Source: a virus. Taken from it: a DNA stretch of 58,594 nt. The DNA is taken from positions 1-58,594 of the IMG/VR virus record IMGVR_UViG_3300028111_000007. The stretch is one strand, 5' to 3'. The first letter of the stretch is position 1, and the number at the start of each line of letters is the position of its first letter. This document shows, in pieces, positions 56,049-58,594 of the stretch. The position numbers and the translations under genes were made by a program. Below the pieces are notes generated by a model. The model was given only the letters and a program-made list of their open reading frames with translations. It had not been told where the DNA came from and did not search any database.

Positions 56049-56452
56049 TGCTTTTCAAATTCGTACCAATGATCTGTTTCTGCACAACACTTGAGTCCGT
56101 CGACAATAAGCATATCAATTTCAGAAGCGGAGAGAGTGTCGAACCATGCGCTAATGATACCTTCTAAAAGAGGAAGAGTTTCCTCAGATGTCATTGAATT
56201 GCGACCCATGTTAGAATAAATGTATTCTTCCTGTGCTTGTCTAACAATTGCTCCACCAATTCTAATTGCTACATCACCGTTATCGTTAAATCGCCTTCCT
56301 GAAAAGTATTCGCCATCTCCGAACTTTTCGAAAATATCCTTTTCTGGATGTCTCATTTTAAAGATTCCAATTTGAGTAGTGAGATGTGGGATAATAGATT
56401 TTGCAGGTTCATACCAACTAATTCCGTTTGCTTTGATTGATTCTAAGTTCAT
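56039..56452 (-). CDS. Unknown protein, 137 aa
   Basis: Not recognised. Helical with KMRHPEKDIFEKFGDGEYF, GGAIVRQAQEEYI and DMLIVDGLKCCAET. Likely soluble. Preceded by the 59-base repeat (copy 1), which is a candidate promoter ending about 20 bases from the ATG. Confidence 0.55.
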   Translation of the reverse strand: MNLESIKANGISWYEPAKSIIPHLTTQIGIFKMRHPEKDIFEKFGDGEYFSGRRFNDNGDVAIRIGGAIVRQAQEEYIYSNMGRNSMTSEETLPLLEGIISAWFDTLSASEIDMLIVDGLKCCAETDHWYEFEKQWD

Positions 56453-56471
56453 GTGTTTGTTTTAATTATTA

Positions 56472-56530
56472 ATTACTATACTAATATAAGCAAAATACTT
56501 GAGATAAAAAAACATTTTACTGTTTATTTT
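56472..56530 (-). promoter_or_regulatory. 59-base promoter-like repeat, copy 1
   Basis: 59 bases nearly identical (53 of 59 by my count) to copy 2 at 56908-56966, also upstream of a gene (137-aa). On the minus strand it holds a T-run, TATCTCA, TTTTGCTTATATTAGTATAG, looking like a -35/-10 pair. Probably an early or middle promoter. Confidence 0.55.
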
Positions 56531-56667
56531 TAATCTTCTTTATTTTTATGCTTATTCTTTCTTCGATACTTTTTCTTGTTTCTCACAGGAGTAGGCATAC
56601 GAAGGGCATCAAGCCACTCTTGTAATGTTAAATTTACTTCTTTTAATTTCTTACCCTTGTTTTCCAT
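56530..56667 (-). CDS. Small basic protein, 45 aa
   Basis: An open frame of 45 codons from ATG 56667 to the stop at 56530. The protein starts MENKGKKLKEVNLTLQEW and ends in a highly basic KYRRKNKHKNKED. Its start overlaps the preceding stop by one base (TAATG), as in coupled genes, which supports that it is real. Possibly RNA- or DNA-binding. Confidence 0.55.
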   Translation of the reverse strand: MENKGKKLKEVNLTLQEWLDALRMPTPVRNKKKYRRKNKHKNKED

Positions 56668-56891
56668 TACCTTTCTAAGATTACAAAATCTCCAAACGCT
56701 TCGTCAAATACCTTAATAAGATTTTCATAGTCTCCTCCTGTCATTTGAGAATAAAGAGTTTCCCAATCCTTTCCAAGATCTTTTGAAAAACTTTTTGCGT
56801 AGGCTAATAGCATGAAGGCATTTCCTTCAGGACCCGTTAAGTCGATTATTACAGGATTTGATTGATGTTTGTGAAGTTTTTTTCTGATCAT
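56667..56891 (-). CDS. Unknown phage protein with GPEGNAF motif, 74 aa
   Basis: VIIDLTGPEGNAFMLLAYAKSF and MTGGDYENLIKVFDEAFGDFV form a compact helical unit. I recall similar small conserved proteins in many phages, none with a known function. Its ATG lies about 16 bases downstream of copy 2 of the 59-base repeat. Confidence 0.65.
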   Translation of the reverse strand: MIRKKLHKHQSNPVIIDLTGPEGNAFMLLAYAKSFSKDLGKDWETLYSQMTGGDYENLIKVFDEAFGDFVILER

Positions 56892-56907
56892 TATTATTGC
56901 TTGATTG

Positions 56908-56966
56908 ATTACTATACTAATATAAGCAAAAAATCTGAGATAAAAAAACTTTTAGCTGTTTATTTT
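56908..56966 (-). promoter_or_regulatory. 59-base promoter-like repeat, copy 2
   Basis: Direct repeat of copy 1 at 56472-56530. It lies between a terminator (56966-56996) and the 74-aa gene, exactly where a promoter is needed. Confidence 0.6.
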
Positions 56967-56996
56967 CAAAAAACTTTTGGTTATAACCAGAAGTTA
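56966..56996 (-). terminator. Rho-independent terminator after the glutamine amidotransferase gene
   Basis: On the minus strand AACUUCUGGU, loop UAUA, ACCAAAAGUU (10-bp stem with one G-U pair), then UUUUG. It starts two bases after the stop codon at 56997. Confidence 0.8.
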
Positions 56997-57593
56997 TTAC
57001 AAAAACTTATGGTACAGTTTACCTAAAGGATATTCGTTATCTTCTGACTCCATCTTTTCAGGATGCCATTGAACTGCCCATATCTTTTTATCTAAGTCTT
57101 CGAATCCTTCAACTACAGAATATAATGGATATGAAAGATGTGTAGCTTTGAAGTTTTTAGCTAGTATATTACAGTGTTGATGATGCCTAGAATTAACACT
57201 AGTTAATGTTCCATTTAAATCTTCAACCGTATGGAATTGAGATGGCTTCCCGCTATGATCAACGTCTTCTGAAAAGTCAGCTGCTTTATGATCTTCTACT
57301 ATTGCATCAGATAAATCTTCTACCGTTCCTCCAAAATAATGATTTAGGATTTGCATTCCTCTACATATTCCTAATATTCTATTATTAGAATCCAGGGCCT
57401 GTTTAATCCATACGAATTCTTTAGCGTCCCTTTCTTCGTCTTTTCCAATGTCTGCTCCTCCACATAATAGTAAAGGGCCTTTGACCTTGCGTCTAAGATC
57501 TAGCCATATTATTTCATGGTTGTAATGTGAAAGCCAGAGTCGAATTGCCTCTTTTTCCTTTATTCCCCTTGGAGGTGCTACGTAAATAGTCAT
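56997..57593 (-). CDS. Class I glutamine amidotransferase (peptidase C26, PuuD-like)
   Basis: 198 residues with LLLCGGADIG, a nucleophile elbow GICRGMQIL (Cys77), and the catalytic VQWHPE (His177, Glu179). C26 proteins hydrolyse gamma-glutamyl amides or supply ammonia. The substrate is unknown. Phage amidoligase genes are often discussed with such hydrolases; one amidoligase lies 17 kb away in this genome. A terminator hairpin lies directly before the ATG and another after the stop. Confidence 0.85.
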   Translation of the reverse strand: MTIYVAPPRGIKEKEAIRLWLSHYNHEIIWLDLRRKVKGPLLLCGGADIGKDEERDAKEFVWIKQALDSNNRILGICRGMQILNHYFGGTVEDLSDAIVEDHKAADFSEDVDHSGKPSQFHTVEDLNGTLTSVNSRHHQHCNILAKNFKATHLSYPLYSVVEGFEDLDKKIWAVQWHPEKMESEDNEYPLGKLYHKFL

Positions 57594-57596
57594 AAT

Positions 57597-57621
57597 AAAA
57601 ACCCAATGAATTTGGGTTATT
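57597..57621 (-). terminator. Rho-independent terminator between the tagged gene and the amidotransferase
   Basis: On the minus strand AACCCAA, loop AUUCA, UUGGGUU, then UUUAUU; the U-run runs into the ATG at 57593. It is partly symmetrical, so it might also act in the other direction. It leaves little space for a separate promoter for the amidotransferase. Confidence 0.75.
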
Positions 57622-57630
57622 TTTAAAAAG

Positions 57631-58188
57631 CTAGGATTTGAAAAGGTTGTTTACCTGATCAACGATATCTTTTCCTTTATAAGATGCCTTAAAATGTTTA
57701 AGCAATTCTTTCTTAGCTTTCTTTTTATCAGAAGATGATAAATTGTCAAATCTGTCTATAATAGAAGAATTGTTATCTTTTGCGGCTCTATATTGTCCAC
57801 CATCATCGATGTATTGTGCATATAGATCGTATGATTTAAAGTATTTTAAGAATAATTCTAGATCAGATAAGATTTCTTTTTCTAGTTGATTCTTTAATTT
57901 TCTATAGATGGTTTTCTTTTTGTTATAGTAATATTCCCATCCATCATTTTCTTGCATTCTCCATCCACTTACTTTATACATGTGGATTGTATCTTTAGAA
58001 GATAATTTGATTTCAAATTTAATACCCTTGTCAGTTGAAAGATCTTCAATGCTTTTAAGCATATCTTCCTTAGGTAATAATCTCGCCATAATCCATTCAA
58101 CTTCCTGTTTCATTTCTTCAGGAGAACCCCAGTTCTTTTTGAAATCGTTATATGCGTAATACTTTTCGAATGTCATTAGATGTTTCAT
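57631..58188 (-). CDS. Capsid-tagged protein, 185 aa
   Basis: Begins MKHLMTFEKYY, the shared tag, with a cut-like YND further on. Lys-rich and helical, with aromatic clusters and an acidic-basic mosaic (KKKTIYRKLKNQLEKE). No known domain. GATATATA lies 4 bases before its ATG. Inferred packaged protein. Confidence 0.6.
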   Translation of the reverse strand: MKHLMTFEKYYAYNDFKKNWGSPEEMKQEVEWIMARLLPKEDMLKSIEDLSTDKGIKFEIKLSSKDTIHMYKVSGWRMQENDGWEYYYNKKKTIYRKLKNQLEKEILSDLELFLKYFKSYDLYAQYIDDGGQYRAAKDNNSSIIDRFDNLSSSDKKKAKKELLKHFKASYKGKDIVDQVNNLFKS

Positions 58189-58192
58189 ACTC

Positions 58193-58200
58193 TATATATC
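58193..58200 (-). promoter_or_regulatory. GATATATA motif 4 bases from a start codon
   Basis: Minus-strand GATATATA, then GAGT, then the ATG at 58188; overlaps the preceding stop codon. Confidence 0.5.
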
Positions 58201-58594
58201 TATCCTACGAATCCAGGATCTCCAGCTCTTCTATCCCATCCGATATGTTTGACATATCCATCATTATCGTCCACTGATAAACTAACAACTATAAAACCCT
58301 GATCTCTATACCAGTGATCTACGAGATGTTCTCTAACCATTCCCGTGTACCCGTTATTTAATAGTCTATAGTCGCTCATTCTTTTTAAGCCTGGATTCCA
58401 GCTAAATCCCATATAATCCCTGACTATCATGGGAGTACCGTCCTCGTTCATGTCTCCTGTTGAAAAACTAGCAGGAAGAACAGCTCTAACTTTCATTCCG
58501 TTTAATTCAAATACTCTTTCAGATATTTTATTTAAAATCCTATCGTTCTTTGGGCGTATCCACGCTTGTAATATTTTTTCACTAGCAGAGAGAA
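58200..58594 (-). CDS. Partial gene of unknown function (5' end beyond window)
   Basis: A frame open from the window's right edge to a stop at 58200. Met at 58496 is an internal possibility only, as 32 further codons without a stop precede it (including SEKILQAWIRPKNDRIL). The visible part has a likely beta-rich domain with FSWNPGLKRMSDYRLL and GFIVVSLSVDDNDGYV. No family recognised. Confidence 0.55.
   Translation of the reverse strand, partial: LSASEKILQAWIRPKNDRILNKISERVFELNGMKVRAVLPASFSTGDMNEDGTPMIVRDYMGFSWNPGLKRMSDYRLLNNGYTGMVREHLVDHWYRDQGFIVVSLSVDDNDGYVKHIGWDRRAGDPGFVG

Noticed and set aside
56530-56667. A phage bS21-like ribosomal protein
   Set aside because: The 45-residue protein is basic, but the bS21 N-terminal pattern is not present.

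Overview
The window is a contiguous piece of a large, AT-rich (roughly one third G+C by eye) T4-like contractile-tailed phage genome. About 58 genes are packed on the minus strand, so transcription runs from high to low coordinates. No real plus-strand gene, tRNA, rRNA, insertion sequence or CRISPR array was found, and no gene-free stretch exceeds about 150 bases. T4-type families are recognisable: UvsW, UvsY, gp61 primase, gp32, gp5, gp6, gp25, gp27 and gp53. Start codons almost never have a Shine-Dalgarno sequence and instead follow A/T-only leaders. This suggests a Bacteroidota (probably Flavobacteriia-like, possibly aquatic) host; the host is an inference.

Layout in transcription order (right to left). 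58.6-52.4 kb: small accessory genes, a class I glutamine amidotransferase, a UV-damage endonuclease (UVDE), a duplicated 59-base promoter-like repeat, and several proteins with a T4-like capsid-targeting tag at the N-terminus. 52.3-49.4 kb: dCMP deaminase and a tightly overlapping run of six unrecognised genes. 49.4-41.5 kb: tail-tube/baseplate genes, with gp53-like, gp27-like and gp5-like proteins (the gp5-like spike has no lysozyme domain). 41.4-38.7 kb: a protein with four S1 RNA-binding domains, then an amidoligase carrying a pentapeptide-like tail. 38.7-32.6 kb: gp25, gp6 and gp7-like wedge genes. 32.6-10.8 kb: very large virion proteins, including two paralogous collagen-stalk tail fibres, one ending in a Hint (intein-like) domain, plus a tail-tube-like protein. 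10.8-5.1 kb: replication and recombination genes (RuvC-like resolvase, gp32, gp61, UvsY, UvsW). 5.1-0 kb: a modular tagged protein and two ligase-like nucleotidyltransferases, the last cut by the window edge.

Regulation visible in the sequence: GATATATA (or GAATATATA) lies just upstream of about a dozen genes on the minus strand and is a good candidate for the late promoter, equivalent to T4 TATAAATA. In four cases it is only 4-5 bases from the ATG, which would give leaderless mRNAs. Five hairpin-plus-U-tract terminators are seen. The gp32 leader carries repeated UUAAAG elements like the T4 gene 32 translational operator.

Most noteworthy: (1) a C-terminal Hint domain on a tail fibre with Val, not Cys/Ser/Thr, after the terminal His-Asn; (2) a family of proteins sharing the tag M-K-x4-F-E-x-[FYW] followed by [NST]-[ED] cut-like sites, some reused as linkers inside a 708-residue protein; (3) an S1-like translation or RNA-binding protein in its own late transcription unit; (4) an amidoligase among baseplate genes; (5) the late-promoter motif and possible leaderless transcripts; (6) the gp32 operator-like leader.
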